Of a DNA stretch of 64,000 nt, positions 11,041-20,234 are shown in pieces. The translations under genes and the position numbers were made by a program. Origin of the DNA: Enterococcaceae bacterium OF42-14pH9A (GTDB lineage Bacteria; Bacillota; Bacilli; Lactobacillales; Enterococcaceae). The first letter of the stretch is position 1; each line of letters opens with the position of its first letter. Where the stretch lies: the NCBI GenBank assembly GCA_027692465.1, contig JAQEYU010000004.1, forward strand, positions 81,865 through 145,864, read 5' to 3'. The notes under the pieces are model-generated. The model saw only the letters and a program-made list of their open reading frames with translations, did not search any database and was not told where the DNA came from.

Positions 11041-12420
11041 TTACTCTGCTGCCAACTGGTCTTGGGCCAAACGAATCTGGTGGGCCACCTGATCGAAGCC
11101 GGTACCGCCGAGAGAGTGGCGGTTTTTCACTGCATTGAAGGAATCCAGTTTTTCATAGACGTCTTCTTGGATGACCGGTGTGATCGCCTGGTATTCTTCC
11201 AGCGGGATGTCCTGCAGGTAACGGCCTTTGCGGATACCGTCGATTACCAGTTTACCAACGATTTCGTGGGCTTCGCGGAAGGGAATTCCTTTGCCGGCCA
11301 GATAATCTGCCAGTTCTGTCGCGTTAGAGAAGTCTTTTTCAGTAGAGGCCAGCATATGTTCTTTGTTGACCTTCATCGTATGGATCATGCCCGCCATGAT
11401 ATCCAGGCTGGTGAGGATGGTTTCGGCAGTGTCGAACATGCCTTCTTTATCCTCCTGGAAGTCCTTGTTATAAGCCAGCGGGAGACCTTTCATTACTGTT
11501 AAGAGACCGAAAAGATTCCCGTATACCCGGCCGGTTTTGCCCCGGATCAGCTCTGCCATATCGGGGTTTTTCTTTTGCGGCATGATTGAACTGCCGGTAG
11601 AAAAGGTATCGGTGAGTTCCACGAATTGGAATTCATGGCTGCACCAAAGGATCAGCTCCTCGCAAAAACGGGAAAGGTGCATCATCAAGATTGCGCTGTT
11701 GCTGAGAAATTCTAAAATGAAGTCCCGATCGCTGACGGCATCCATGCTGTTGGCATAAATACCAGCAAAGCCCAGCTCCTTTGCGGAAAATTCCCGGTCG
11801 ATCGGAAAGGTGGTTCCGGCCAGAGCAGCTGCCCCCAACGGTGAAAGATCCGTACGCTTCAGACTTTCTGTGAAACGTTCCTGATCTCTGGTCAGCATGC
11901 TGTAATAAGCCATCAGGTGTTGGCCGAAGCTGATGGGTTGGGCATGCTGAAGATGGGTATAACCGGGCATGACGGTATGGATGTTGTCTTCGGCTTTTGC
12001 CACCAGTACGCTGCGGAAGGTCTGCACTTTGTCGATCACCTGATGCAGCGTATCCTTCAAATAAAGATGCATGTCCGTCGCCACTTGATCGTTACGGCTG
12101 CGGGCGGTGTGGAGCTTGCCGGCTACCGCACCGATTTCTTGATGGAGATAGGTTTCGATGTTCATGTGAATATCTTCGTTTTCGATGGTGAAGGTCAGCT
12201 CGCCGGCATCCAGTTTGGCTTTTACCGCCTCCAGTCCGGCACGGATCTGATCAGCGTCAGCTTGCGGAATGATCCCGGTGTGGGCCAGCATCTTCACGTG
12301 GGCCAGACTGCCGAAAATATCCTGTTGTGCCATTTTCTGATCGAAAGGGATGGAGGCCCCGAATGCATCAATCCACGCTTCATTTTTGCCGTCAAAACGG
12401 CCGCCCCATAATTTTGCCAT
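11041..12420 (-). CDS. argH: Argininosuccinate lyase
   Basis: 459 residues; cleaves argininosuccinate to arginine and fumarate, the last step of arginine synthesis. The fumarase/aspartase superfamily signature [12 protein letters not shown] is intact, as are the substrate-binding RSRNDQ and the TxxGHxxH-type segment ([11 protein letters not shown]). The N terminus MAKLWGGRF is typical. It lies downstream of argG on the same strand, 272 bp away, with a hairpin in the spacer, so the two may be partly uncoupled. Confidence 0.97.
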   Translation of the reverse strand: MAKLWGGRFDGKNEAWIDAFGASIPFDQKMAQQDIFGSLAHVKMLAHTGIIPQADADQIRAGLEAVKAKLDAGELTFTIENEDIHMNIETYLHQEIGAVAGKLHTARSRNDQVATDMHLYLKDTLHQVIDKVQTFRSVLVAKAEDNIHTVMPGYTHLQHAQPISFGQHLMAYYSMLTRDQERFTESLKRTDLSPLGAAALAGTTFPIDREFSAKELGFAGIYANSMDAVSDRDFILEFLSNSAILMMHLSRFCEELILWCSHEFQFVELTDTFSTGSSIMPQKKNPDMAELIRGKTGRVYGNLFGLLTVMKGLPLAYNKDFQEDKEGMFDTAETILTSLDIMAGMIHTMKVNKEHMLASTEKDFSNATELADYLAGKGIPFREAHEIVGKLVIDGIRKGRYLQDIPLEEYQAITPVIQEDVYEKLDSFNAVKNRHSLGGTGFDQVAHQIRLAQDQLAAE

Positions 12421-12550
12421 AATCGTTTCACCTCGGAATAGTATTGTCGCGGGCTGTGTTTTTGAGAACAGGTTCCCGCGTGCGTATATGTTGTTTCAAG
12501 TATATCAAATCTGACGCCTGGCTGCCCTTTTGCAACCGGCGGTAGAACAG

Positions 12551-12590
12551 AAGAGGCATAAGCAGGCAAGACCTGCTTATGCCTCTTTTT
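12551..12590. terminator. Strong hairpin in the argG-argH spacer
   Basis: AAGAGGCATAAGCAGG pairs perfectly with CCTGCTTATGCCTCTT across a short loop. The T-run lies on the plus-strand side, whereas argG-argH are read on the minus strand, where the run is broken (TCTTCTGTTC). It may act as a leaky terminator lowering argH relative to argG. Confidence 0.6.
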
Positions 12591-12603
12591 ATGATCTCCC
12601 CAA

Positions 12604-12683
12604 GCACGGCTCGCGGTACGTGTCATCGGGAAATGTGATTATTTAATCCTCACGTGCGGCTCGCTGTACGCAGCATCAGGAAA
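12604..12683. repeat. Two imperfect 30-bp direct repeats downstream of argG
   Basis: 12604-12633 and 12654-12683 share the pattern GCNCGGCTCGCNGTACG followed by a CATC-rich end and are offset by 50 bp. They sit right after the argG stop codon. Their function is unknown. Confidence 0.55.
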
Positions 12684-12692
12684 AATCCGAGT

Positions 12693-13907
12693 TTATTTGA
12701 CCAGGTTTTTCTCGTTGACCTTGCTTTGAACTTCCGCATGGACTTTGGTCGGCAGGCCGAAAAGTTTGATAAAGCCGACTGCGGCGTGCTGATCGAAGGT
12801 ATCCGCAGAAGTGTAAGTCGCCAGGTTCTCATTGTAAAGACTGTTTTCTGATTTTCGTCCTTCCACGATCGCATTGCCTTTGAAGAGTTTCACCCGCACC
12901 ACACCATTTACGTATTTTTGGGTTTCCTTCAAGAAGGCAATCAGAGCGTCCGTCAGCGGATTGAACCACAGGGCGTTGTAGATCACATCGCTCAGCTGGT
13001 TTTCAATCGTTGGTTTGAAATGAGCCAGCTCCGTTACAAATGTCAGGTCTTCCAATTCCTTGTGGGCTTTCATCAAAGTTACTGCCCCCGGACATTCGTA
13101 AACTTCCCGGGACTTGATCCCTACCAGACGGTTTTCCACGTGATCGATCCGGCCGATGCCGTGCTTGCCGGCAACCACATTCAACTCGTCGATGATTTCG
13201 TAAAACGGCATGGTTTCACCGTTCAATGCAACCGGGACACCTTTATCGAAAGTGATTTCTACGATGTCGGCAGTATCCGGCGTATCTTCCAGTTCAGCGG
13301 TAATCGCATAGGCTTCTTTCGGTGGTGCTGCCCAAGGATCTTCCAGAATCCCGCATTCGCAGGCCCGGCCCCAGACGTTTTGGTCGATAGAATAAGGGTT
13401 GTCCAGGTTTGCCGGAATCGGCACACCTTTTTCAGCGGCATAAGCGATCTCTTCTTCCCGAGACCATTTCCATTCCCGAACCGGTGCAATGACTTTCAAA
13501 TGTGGATCCAACGCAGCAATGGCGACTTCGAACCGTACTTGGTCATTGCCTTTACCGGTACAGCCGTGGGCAACCGTCGTCGCGCCGGCTGCATGGGCCA
13601 CTTCCACCAGTTTTTTAGCGATCAACGGGCGGGAAAGAGCGGAGACCAGCGGGTAAGATTGTTCGTAGAAGGTATGTCCCTGCAAAGCGATCAATGCATA
13701 TTCATTGGCGAACTCTTCCTTGCAGTCCAAGGCGTAAGATTCGATTGCGCCCACCTGCAGTGCTTTGTCTTTGATGAACTGCATGTCGCGGCCTTCGCCG
13801 ATATCCAAACAACAAGCCACTACATCGTATCCTTCATCTACCAGCCATTTGATGGCGACGGAAGTATCCAAACCTCCGGAATAAGCTAAAACCACTTTCT
13901 CTTTCAT
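12693..13907 (-). CDS. argG: Argininosuccinate synthase
   Basis: 404 residues; ATP-dependent joining of citrulline and aspartate to argininosuccinate. The PP-loop [15 protein letters not shown] lies at residues 8-22, and the family segments [14 protein letters not shown] and [12 protein letters not shown] are present. Together with argH it makes arginine from citrulline. A promoter candidate lies at 13953-13981, in an AT-rich region with ArgR-like half sites. Confidence 0.97.
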   Translation of the reverse strand: MKEKVVLAYSGGLDTSVAIKWLVDEGYDVVACCLDIGEGRDMQFIKDKALQVGAIESYALDCKEEFANEYALIALQGHTFYEQSYPLVSALSRPLIAKKLVEVAHAAGATTVAHGCTGKGNDQVRFEVAIAALDPHLKVIAPVREWKWSREEEIAYAAEKGVPIPANLDNPYSIDQNVWGRACECGILEDPWAAPPKEAYAITAELEDTPDTADIVEITFDKGVPVALNGETMPFYEIIDELNVVAGKHGIGRIDHVENRLVGIKSREVYECPGAVTLMKAHKELEDLTFVTELAHFKPTIENQLSDVIYNALWFNPLTDALIAFLKETQKYVNGVVRVKLFKGNAIVEGRKSENSLYNENLATYTSADTFDQHAAVGFIKLFGLPTKVHAEVQSKVNEKNLVK

Positions 13908-13952
13908 ATTTATACACCCTCGCTTTAAGTCGTTTGTCGATTAACTGATGTC

Positions 13953-13981
13953 ATCGTAACAAATATTCATACAACTTGCAA
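13953..13981 (-). promoter_or_regulatory. Candidate argG promoter with ArgR-like half sites
   Basis: On the minus strand, TTGCAA (13981-13976) and TACGAT (13958-13953) are 17 bp apart. The spacer contains TATGAATA and the upstream AT-rich segment contains TATATTTATTTATTTTA, both resembling halves of ArgR/AhrC operators. ArgR control is an inference from the pathway and these weak matches. Confidence 0.4.
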
Positions 13982-14166
13982 GCATAAAATAAATAAATAT
14001 ACATAAAAAGTTAAAAAACATCCGGTTATATACAGAAACCTCTTGTTATTCATCGTTTTCTGCATAAATCAGCGCTGTTCGGCAGCTGCTTCTTAAGAAA
14101 AGCGGGGATATGTTAAAATCAGAGCAGAGAGCAGAAAATAGTGGAAAGCGAAAGCAGGTGGCGAGG

Positions 14167-14730
14167 ATGAAAGAGCCGATAGTATTTCCTGATCGGGAAG
14201 CATTTAGAGATTGGCTGACAAAAAACGGCGTGACCAGTGAAGGGCAGTGGCTGCTGTTTGGGAAAAAAGGTGGCCCCCGAACACTTTCCGCCGGCGAAGC
14301 CTTGGAAGAAGCTTTGTGCTTTGGCTGGATTGACGGGCAGATGCAGCGACTGGATGAGTATTCTTATAAGAAGTATTTTGCTCCCCGGCGCTCCCAAAGC
14401 AAATGGTCTTTGAAAAACAAACAGCTGGCCGAAAAATTGCAGCAAAGCGGCCGAATGACCGAATTGGGCCGGGAAAAAATTGCTGAAGCTCAAGCAAATG
14501 GTCAGTGGGACCAGGCGGCCGGTCCAACGCCGGTCACCGAAGCCCAGATTGCACAAGTGGCCGAGTTGTTGAAACCCGCTGCTATTGCCTATGAAAACTT
14601 TCAGAAGATGTCGCCTTCTGTGCAAAAGACCTATACGCGAGCCTACCTGGATGCCAAAACCGACGAAGGGCGCAAGCGTCGGTTAGCTTGGATGAAGGAG
14701 CGCCTGACCCAAAATTTGCCTCCGATGTGA
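14167..14730 (+). CDS. YdeI/OmpD-associated family protein
   Basis: 187 residues. Conserved features of the family are seen: FGKKGG, EALEEALCFGWIDGQ, the R-rich YFAPRRSQSKWS segment and a C-terminal RKRRLAWMKERL. The family is linked in some annotations to bacteriocin or antimicrobial protection, but no biochemical role is established. ATG 14167 is chosen because AGGTGG precedes it; an in-frame ATG at 14110 lies in the promoter region. Monocistronic. Confidence 0.75.
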   Translation: MKEPIVFPDREAFRDWLTKNGVTSEGQWLLFGKKGGPRTLSAGEALEEALCFGWIDGQMQRLDEYSYKKYFAPRRSQSKWSLKNKQLAEKLQQSGRMTELGREKIAEAQANGQWDQAAGPTPVTEAQIAQVAELLKPAAIAYENFQKMSPSVQKTYTRAYLDAKTDEGRKRRLAWMKERLTQNLPPM

Positions 14731-14890
14731 GCTTGTGAAAATGAAGCCCAGACTGCAGGAGCGCCTACAGTAAGTCGGCTCTTGCGAGAACCTGGTCTGA
14801 CAACTTTTTTCCAGGTTGTCGGCAGATGTGTTTTGGTAAAAGAAATCGTGAAAGTTTTTCCGAAAACCCGGGAAAACTTGGAGATTTTCA

Positions 14891-14919
14891 TTGACTTTGA
14901 CCGGCGCAGAAGGTATTAT
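14891..14919 (+). promoter_or_regulatory. Promoter of rplM-rpsI
   Basis: TTGACT (14891-14896) and TATTAT (14914-14919) have a 17-bp spacer. Confidence 0.75.
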
Positions 14920-14925
14920 GTTAAA

Positions 14926-14999
14926 TGGTATTGTTTACCCCACAAAGAGCCCCGGAAACTCACGTGATTGTAAACATTCGAAATCGAAATTGGAGGAAA
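14926..14999 (+). promoter_or_regulatory. rplM leader (L13-leader candidate)
   Basis: The roughly 75-nt leader has TGTTTAC (14931-14937) complementary to GTAAACA (14969-14975), enclosing a GC-rich middle, just before the GGAGG of rplM. Firmicutes rplM genes often carry an autoregulatory L13 leader here. Assignment is by position and this stem only. Confidence 0.45.
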
Positions 15000-15004
15000 A
15001 AATC

Positions 15005-15448
15005 TTGCGTACAACATATATGGCCAAAGCTGGCGAAGTAGAACGTAAATGGTATGTCGTTGACGCGACAGATGTCCCTATGGGTCGTTTGTCTGCAGTT
15101 GTAGCATCTGTATTGCGCGGTAAAAACAAACCAACATTCACCCCTCATGTGGATACTGGCGACTTTGTGATCGTGATCAATGCGGACAAAGTAAAATTGA
15201 CTGGTAACAAAGCAAGTGACAAGATTTACTACCGTCACTCAAACTTCCCTGGCGGATTGAAACAAATCTCTGCCGGCGAATTGCGTGCTAAAAATTCTCG
15301 TCGTCTGATCGAAACTTCTGTAAAAGGCATGCTTCCTAAAAACACTTTGGGCCGTGCTCAAGGCATGAAGCTGCACGTATACGGTGGCGCTGAACATCCA
15401 CATGCTGCTCAAAAACCAGAAGTTTTGGACATCACAAACTTAATCTAA
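15005..15448 (+). CDS. rplM: 50S ribosomal protein L13
   Basis: 147 residues, normal length. The core L13 segments [25 protein letters not shown] and [18 protein letters not shown] are present. The start is TTG at 15005 ([10 protein letters not shown]), with TGGAGG 8 nt upstream; longer in-frame versions would begin inside the promoter. It forms an operon with rpsI, 15 bp downstream. Confidence 0.97.
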   Translation: MRTTYMAKAGEVERKWYVVDATDVPMGRLSAVVASVLRGKNKPTFTPHVDTGDFVIVINADKVKLTGNKASDKIYYRHSNFPGGLKQISAGELRAKNSRRLIETSVKGMLPKNTLGRAQGMKLHVYGGAEHPHAAQKPEVLDITNLI

Positions 15449-15463
15449 TAGGAGGGAATTTCA

Positions 15464-15856
15464 TTGGCACAAGCACAATATACCGGCACAGGCCGTCGTA
15501 AAAATGCAGTAGCTCGCGTACGTTTGGTACCGGGTACTGGTAAAATCACTGTTAACAACAAAGCTGTTGAAGAATACATCCCACACGCTGACTTGCGTGA
15601 AGTTATCAACCAACCATTCGGCGTTACCGAAACCAAAGGCGCTTACGACGTATTCGTAAACGTAAACGGCGGTGGCTACGCTGGACAATCAGGCGCGATC
15701 CGTCATGGTATCGCCCGCGCATTGCTGGAAGTAGATCCTGACTTCCGTTTGGCTCTGAAACGCGCTGGTCTGTTGACCCGTGACGCTCGTATGGTCGAAC
15801 GTAAGAAACCAGGTCTTAAGAAAGCACGTAAAGCTTCACAATTCTCTAAGCGTTAA
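15464..15856 (+). CDS. rpsI: 30S ribosomal protein S9
   Basis: 130 residues, ending in the invariant basic tail [13 protein letters not shown], whose terminal Arg reaches the ribosomal P site. TTG start with AGGAGGG upstream. Its last 51 bp form the integration site of the array that follows: the same codons are repeated at 29020, 43629 and 44927. The gene is intact, so the inserting element restored the reading frame and stop codon. Confidence 0.97.
   Translation: MAQAQYTGTGRRKNAVARVRLVPGTGKITVNNKAVEEYIPHADLREVINQPFGVTETKGAYDVFVNVNGGGYAGQSGAIRHGIARALLEVDPDFRLALKRAGLLTRDARMVERKKPGLKKARKASQFSKR
15806..15856 (+). repeat. att copy 1 (3' end of rpsI)
   Basis: The last 17 codons of rpsI including the stop. 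Copies at 29020-29070, 43629-43679 and 44927-44977 encode the same or nearly the same peptide, marking this as the attachment site of tyrosine-recombinase elements. Confidence 0.92.
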
Positions 15857-15880
15857 TATCCCTTATATATCAACGTGTTC

Positions 15881-15914
15881 GGCACTTTCCAATTTTTGGG
15901 AAGTGTCTTTTTTT
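15881..15914 (+). terminator. Element-borne replacement terminator for rpsI
   Basis: GGCACTTTCC pairs with GGGAAGTGTC and runs into TTTTTTT, 25 bp after the rpsI stop and inside element 1. Confidence 0.75.
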
Positions 15915-15941
15915 GTACGCTTAGGTACGAAAAAATGTACG
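15915..15941. repeat. Three GTACG direct repeats at the left end of element 1 (candidate Int arm sites)
   Basis: GTACG at 15915, 15925 and 15937, spaced 10 and 12 bp. Pairs with 12-bp spacing recur inside the right ends at 28898/28910 and 44805/44817. Placement beside att cores suggests arm-type integrase binding sites. Confidence 0.55.
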
Positions 15942-16030
15942 AGATTTTGAATTGGCTGTTTTTAAGACCTAGGTCAGGCACTATATTAACGTTCTTTTTA
16001 GGTTGTTTAATTGTTATTTTAATTAGTTGT

Positions 16031-17266
16031 TTATTTTGCTTGTCGGGCTTCATCCAGGCGTTTCTCAAATTTCTCATAAGTGGAAAGATCGACAACATTC
16101 GGGGTATTGACGTATATCTCTGTCGTTTTTATATCCGAGTGTGTTAAAGCTTGAGAAATTTGCACCATTGTTGCACCGCCTTCACGAGCCAGCGTACTAA
16201 AGGTATGTCGTAGCTTGTGTGGATTGGTTTGAGCTAGTTCCTTATGTCTTCGGCGAATGGATTTTAGTCGATAATTTAAATAATCCACATGAACAGGGAC
16301 ATTTACTTCGCCACTTCGATTTGCATAAGTGAAAAGAAATTGTTCTTTTGTCTGTTTAATCCCCAGTTGTAAAAGTTCTTCCTTTTGCTTTTTCTTCCAT
16401 TCTTTTAGAAGTTCAATAAGGAATGTCGGTATCTTAAACTTCGTGGCTTTTCGACCTTTTGTGGATTTCAAATTGCCAAACTTATCCTTACTTTGAATCA
16501 AACTGACATAACCATCTTCAAAATCAATATGTTTCCACTGAAGGGCATAGGATTCACTTTTGCGGTCACCTAAGTTCAACGTTAGCATAAAGAGAACATA
16601 GTCTTGCATGATTAGGGAACCATTGCTGTAATCCTCATTGGCTGCGTCTAACCAAGCAATCAATTCATCTGCTGTCAGTGCTTCACCATTTAGCTGACGT
16701 TCTGCTTTTAGTTGTTGTTTCTTAGGATCACCCACATATCGAATGATTTTTGCAATCCGATTGTATTCGATATACTCCAATAGTTCCGCAATATCGAAAA
16801 TCTGATTCACGTAACTTTTGATGATTTTGATATTGGCGTAAGTTTGGGATTTTTTCATCAATGCACGAAGCACAAAGTCTTTATTGTCGTTTAAGAATTT
16901 GATGGAATACTCACCAAACATAGGCAGAATATGAAGACGGAAGACATCTTTCGTATTGCTAATGGTTGTGGCAGTTGGTATTTGTCTAGATCGTCCGGTA
17001 GAACCAGCGATATACATATCCAACCAAACGGTTTCATAAAACTCTCTGAATTTGATATGCCCGTTTAATTCAAATGAACGAGCACTCTTTTCATTAAGCA
17101 CACGTTGAATTTTTTGCGACAGGTCTTTTTCAGCCTGTTCCGCTTCCTTTTTCGTCCTAAATGTTTTGCGGTAGCGCTCGGTAGTGACACCGAGAATTTG
17201 TCGCACCTCCTTGGGGTAAAATACCTCCAATTTGTAGTGGTTGTTTTTCAGTTTAGTAATTGCCAT
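16031..17266 (-). CDS. int: Tyrosine-recombinase integrase of element 1
   Basis: 411 residues. A short N-terminal arm-binding region (residues 1-60), a SAM-like core-binding domain (about 75-180) and a catalytic domain (about 190-400). Catalytic residues fit the family: Arg235 (GDRKSES), His350 and Arg353 (HKLRHT), His376 (THSD) and Tyr385 (TTEIYVNTPN). It should catalyse integration at, and excision from, the rpsI att site. It reads toward rpsI, with its stop about 175 bp from the att core, and shares an operator-containing spacer with the excisionase-like gene. It is clearly related to the integrase at 29093. Confidence 0.95.
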   Translation of the reverse strand: MAITKLKNNHYKLEVFYPKEVRQILGVTTERYRKTFRTKKEAEQAEKDLSQKIQRVLNEKSARSFELNGHIKFREFYETVWLDMYIAGSTGRSRQIPTATTISNTKDVFRLHILPMFGEYSIKFLNDNKDFVLRALMKKSQTYANIKIIKSYVNQIFDIAELLEYIEYNRIAKIIRYVGDPKKQQLKAERQLNGEALTADELIAWLDAANEDYSNGSLIMQDYVLFMLTLNLGDRKSESYALQWKHIDFEDGYVSLIQSKDKFGNLKSTKGRKATKFKIPTFLIELLKEWKKKQKEELLQLGIKQTKEQFLFTYANRSGEVNVPVHVDYLNYRLKSIRRRHKELAQTNPHKLRHTFSTLAREGGATMVQISQALTHSDIKTTEIYVNTPNVVDLSTYEKFEKRLDEARQAK

Positions 17267-17284
17267 GTTACTTCCTACTTTCTT

Positions 17285-17320
17285 ATACGCAAACCAGAAC
17301 GTAGGAATGACTACGTTCTG
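17285..17320. promoter_or_regulatory. Palindromic operator / accessory site between int and the excisionase-like gene
   Basis: CAGAACGTAG (17295-17304) and CTACGTTCTG (17311-17320) form a perfect 10-bp inverted repeat. The overlapping 16-mer ATACGCAAACCAGAAC (17285-17300) recurs, inverted, at 28873-28888 in the right end. This looks like a binding site for the element's excisionase or regulator. Confidence 0.6.
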
Positions 17321-17334
17321 ATTATAAACCGCTT

Positions 17335-17610
17335 CTAGCGATTATAGCAATGGAGCCATTCATCTATAGCTTGCCGATCAAAACGCACAACACCTTGAAT
17401 CGTGATTTTTGGCAGTCCTTGTTCGACCCATTTATCCAAAGTGTTGTTCGCAATATGGAGATACTGGCAAGTTTCTTTCTTGGTTAAATAGCGTTTGTCG
17501 ATCGCAGTATCTTGTCGTACTTGATTCACATTGTTTAGAAGAAGTGTGTAAACACTATTTCCTAGCTGCTTCATCTGCTCATCGTTCAGTAAAAATTGAA
17601 CTTCGTGCAT
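17335..17610 (-). CDS. Excisionase-like helix-turn-helix protein
   Basis: 91 residues. The C-terminal half has the helix-turn-helix type used by excisionases: a YLTKKETCQYLHIANNTLDK helix pair followed by W-x-x-x-G-L-P-K and RFDRQAIDEWL. It lies directly upstream of int. ATG 17610 (MHEVQF) is chosen because AGGAGG precedes it; the longer ORF starts inside the upstream gene. It probably directs excision or represses int; which of the two is not visible from the sequence. Confidence 0.8.
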   Translation of the reverse strand: MHEVQFLLNDEQMKQLGNSVYTLLLNNVNQVRQDTAIDKRYLTKKETCQYLHIANNTLDKWVEQGLPKITIQGVVRFDRQAIDEWLHCYNR

Positions 17611-17626
17611 AGGCAACCTCCTTTCT

Positions 17627-18658
17627 CTAGTAAGAATCCTCATTCTCCAATTCCAGTATTTTTTGTTCGATAAAGGTCTGATCTGTTTCCGTGAATTTTT
17701 CTTTTCCTGTGGCTAGTAATTCTCTCAAATAAACTTCTGCTTGTTCTGGGCCATAGGCTTGTAGAAAAGCTTCGTAAATCATGGCGAGTGATTTCGAAGT
17801 GGCATTTTCTACCCAAGCTTTCTTCTTGGAAAAGGTTGGCTTTTCACGAACTATACGCAAGGGAATTTTGGGAATGCCCCCCACAAATTTATCCCACCAT
17901 TTCATATTTGGCCAACGAGCTTTGTTGTGATAGTTGATAAGGCCTTTTGGTTTAGTTTTGAAGCAGTAGTGGGAAGCTAAAATGCCACGAATTACCACGT
18001 TGAGCGGGATTCCATCGGCAATCTTTTCTACGGCTTGCCGTGCCTTCTGATTGGTTAATTCCAATTCCCAGCGGACCCATTCGTTGACTTGGGCGATTTC
18101 CCCCGTTTTATCACGGATTTCTTGCTTTTTATCATAAATCCGCAATAGTTGAGGTTGAGCACCGATATAGAGCGTATGGCCAGTCAGAATGCCTTCCTGT
18201 AATTGCCCACTATTCACTTCTCGAAAGTGGCGACTTTGAGAGCTTAGTTGGCCGTTCTTCACGTATTTTTGCAAGGTAGACACAGGAGGAGAGGAGCCAT
18301 CAAATAAATCCATTGCCAAGTCGGCACGAGTAATGATTCCTCTGGCTTTTAGAATGGTGGCTAAGAACTTCTGCCAATGCCAACCCTCCACACTAGACAT
18401 ATATTCTTCATATTGGCGACAACCTTGACCCGATAAGTTTACTAACAGATTGTTGTGGTGGTCACTTTGATGGATAATAATATCTGCAAAAGAATAGTGA
18501 GAATCGTAAGTGGGAAAAGGGCTCCCTTTCTTTTCCGAAGTAAAGTCAGAAAGGGCAATACCCAATAGGTCCGCTACTTTTTCCATTGAGGCATCCGGTA
18601 ATGAAAAACGTAGGAAATCGATCAGACATTCGTTACTTTGTCGGGGTGTTTGGTTCAT
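17627..18658 (-). CDS. Rolling-circle initiator / MobT-type relaxase (Rep_trans family)
   Basis: 343 residues. The order of conserved segments fits the Rep_trans (PF02486) family that includes Tn916 Orf20 and ICEBs1 NicK: LIDFLRFSL near the N terminus, GQGCRQYEEY, TRADLAMDLFDG, TLYIGAQPQLLRIYDKKQE and WVRWELELTNQKAR. Such proteins nick a palindromic oriT and serve both replication and transfer. The start overlaps the end of the upstream gene by 26 bp. The probable target is the palindrome at 19616. Family confidence is high; activity is inferred. Confidence 0.82.
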   Translation of the reverse strand: MNQTPRQSNECLIDFLRFSLPDASMEKVADLLGIALSDFTSEKKGSPFPTYDSHYSFADIIIHQSDHHNNLLVNLSGQGCRQYEEYMSSVEGWHWQKFLATILKARGIITRADLAMDLFDGSSPPVSTLQKYVKNGQLSSQSRHFREVNSGQLQEGILTGHTLYIGAQPQLLRIYDKKQEIRDKTGEIAQVNEWVRWELELTNQKARQAVEKIADGIPLNVVIRGILASHYCFKTKPKGLINYHNKARWPNMKWWDKFVGGIPKIPLRIVREKPTFSKKKAWVENATSKSLAMIYEAFLQAYGPEQAEVYLRELLATGKEKFTETDQTFIEQKILELENEDSY

Positions 18659-19145
18659 TCACTTCTCCTAGTTGATAGGAGGTGGCGCTGATTTTCAACG
18701 CTGCAAATTGCCACGTATCAATCATCGGCTGACCTTCTCCCACAAATGACTTTTTCTGGATTTTTCGGGGATAGACATTTAAGCCATTAAAGCGAATGGG
18801 AATCAATTCGCCGTCCTCATAGTTATCTAAAATTGGTAATTCTTCTTGATGCTCAACCACAATCGTAATCGGGGAGCCTAGTTCTGTTCCGCCGTTGTTT
18901 AGAACCAGTTCGACAAAAGCCCGATCATAGACTTTGAAGGTGAGGGTCATTAACCCAGTTTCTACACGTTCGCCAACGTGGTTTTGTTCACGTTCCATCC
19001 GCATTTGAATATCGCTTTTAGCTACTACAAAACGTTGCGGGAGTTTGAATTGTTTGAGGTCGAAACGTAGACTAGCCAGATTGATTGTTTCTGAATCGTT
19101 GAGTGAGATACTGGTTTCTTTTTGAATCATTAATTTTTTTGACAA
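18633..19145 (-). CDS. Hypothetical element-encoded protein
   Basis: 170 residues, start TTG at 19145 behind AAAGGAG. No signal peptide or membrane segment; beta-rich with conserved-looking LPQRFVVAKSD and GLMTLTFKVYDRAFVELVL stretches. It sits first in the transfer/integration operon, where Tn916-like elements carry small conserved proteins of the DUF961 type, but I cannot assign it to that family. Function unknown. Confidence 0.65.
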   Translation of the reverse strand: MSKKLMIQKETSISLNDSETINLASLRFDLKQFKLPQRFVVAKSDIQMRMEREQNHVGERVETGLMTLTFKVYDRAFVELVLNNGGTELGSPITIVVEHQEELPILDNYEDGELIPIRFNGLNVYPRKIQKKSFVGEGQPMIDTWQFAALKISATSYQLGEVNEPNTPTK

Positions 19146-19459
19146 GTGTATTTCTCCTTTGGTTTTAATTTAGTTTTTTATTTCTATTGGTTGAAACAAA
19201 ATAGAGTGGGAGCGCGAATTAAGCACACGGTTTTTCCATCCTTTCACTAATAAGAACAATTTGAATTGTCACAATGTCCCTAAAATGTGGAATTTCTCAT
19301 AATTTTCTTTGTGGGTAATTTCCCCTTCCATTACTACTACAATCTGAGTAGAGGGATTTTTCGAAAAAACAGGTAATTAAAATAACTTATAAGAGATTCT
19401 TAAACTATTTGAATCTCAATCAACTCATTTCGGAAAAGTTTCTTTTTGAGAAAACACAA

Positions 19460-19519
19460 AAAAGACGTGTGAACGAACTCGGCTCTTCCGCTGGAAGCTG
19501 GTTCGTTCACACGTCTTTT
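19460..19519. terminator. Bidirectional hairpin
   Basis: AAAAGACGTGTGAACGAAC and GTTCGTTCACACGTCTTTT form a perfect 19-bp stem around a 22-nt loop. The A-rich and T-rich ends make it usable in both directions, insulating the transfer and cargo operons. Confidence 0.7.
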
Positions 19520-19615
19520 GGTTTACTATTTAGTTAATTTTGACAAAAATCAATTCTTTGAAAAATGCTCATGAGGCTTTTCGTAGCAACTCTCAGAGAG
19601 GTTTTCAATGAGTTT

Positions 19616-19643
19616 GTTACCCCCGTGTTACTTACGGGGTGAT
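19616..19643. other. Candidate oriT / nick palindrome of element 1
   Basis: CCCCGT (19621-19626) and ACGGGG (19634-19639) flank GTTACTT. C-tract/G-tract palindromes of this form are the nick sites of NicK/MobT-type relaxases (as in ICEBs1), and this is the only such palindrome upstream of the element's Rep_trans gene. The nick position is not proven. Confidence 0.45.
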
Positions 19644-20161
19644 ATATATTATGTTTCCAAATAATTCAAATCGAAAACTAGAAGAAAGCTGAACTTCAAA
19701 TTTTCTTTAATCTTTATTATCAGTTATAGTTGAATCTTCTTGATATTCCCTTGTGGTATTTTGTATGTTCTGTAAAAGTAGTCTCATATGCTTCTTAGTG
19801 TTCTTGCGATTTTCTTAATTGTATGAGCTCGAGAGTTCAAAATATTTACTATTTTAAAATCATTAATCGTACAGATGGTTAGTTACTGAAACGAATTTGT
19901 TTGATGAAGTGGCCTTGGTCACTTCATCAATAGCACTTGAAAACAGAGTTGTCTAATCAATCTTCTCCATAAATTGAAGGGGTCATCTTTACATCCAGCT
20001 GTATATTTGATTTCACATTCTTTAGCTATATTTTTTATTATTTGTTAATATATTGACAATGGAACTAGCTGTAAAATCAGTAATTTCAACTGAGTTAATA
20101 CTCAAATTGAATTGAGTTAAATCATAAGAAATATATTTCGGTGAGCCTCGAACTTTTTGTA

Positions 20162-20191
20162 TTAGACACATTTTAAAATCTGAAGTATAAT
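20162..20191 (+). promoter_or_regulatory. Candidate promoter of the sigma-54 activator gene
   Basis: TTAGAC (20162-20167) and TATAAT (20186-20191) have an 18-bp spacer. The -35 overlaps the first of two TTAGACACA motifs (20162 and 20208), which match half-sites of the inverted repeat upstream of the PTS operon, suggesting autoregulation. Confidence 0.5.
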
Positions 20192-20234
20192 TCAGTCAAT
20201 ATCTTTTAGACACATCTATAGCTAGGAGGTAAAG

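Larger units (their letters stand above)
19146..20234. other. 1.1-kb noncoding control region of element 1
   Basis: AT-rich region between the divergent transfer operon (minus) and the cargo operon (plus). It holds a perfect 19-bp-stem hairpin (19460-19519), an oriT-like palindrome (19616-19643), the promoter for the activator gene (20162-20191) and two TTAGACACA motifs. No ORF with a believable ribosome binding site was seen. Confidence 0.65.

Noticed and set aside
12918-13889. Long plus-strand ORF (323 codons) opposite argG
   Set aside because: It lies fully inside argG on the other strand, lacks a ribosome binding site and gives a cysteine- and phenylalanine-rich protein typical of an antisense frame.
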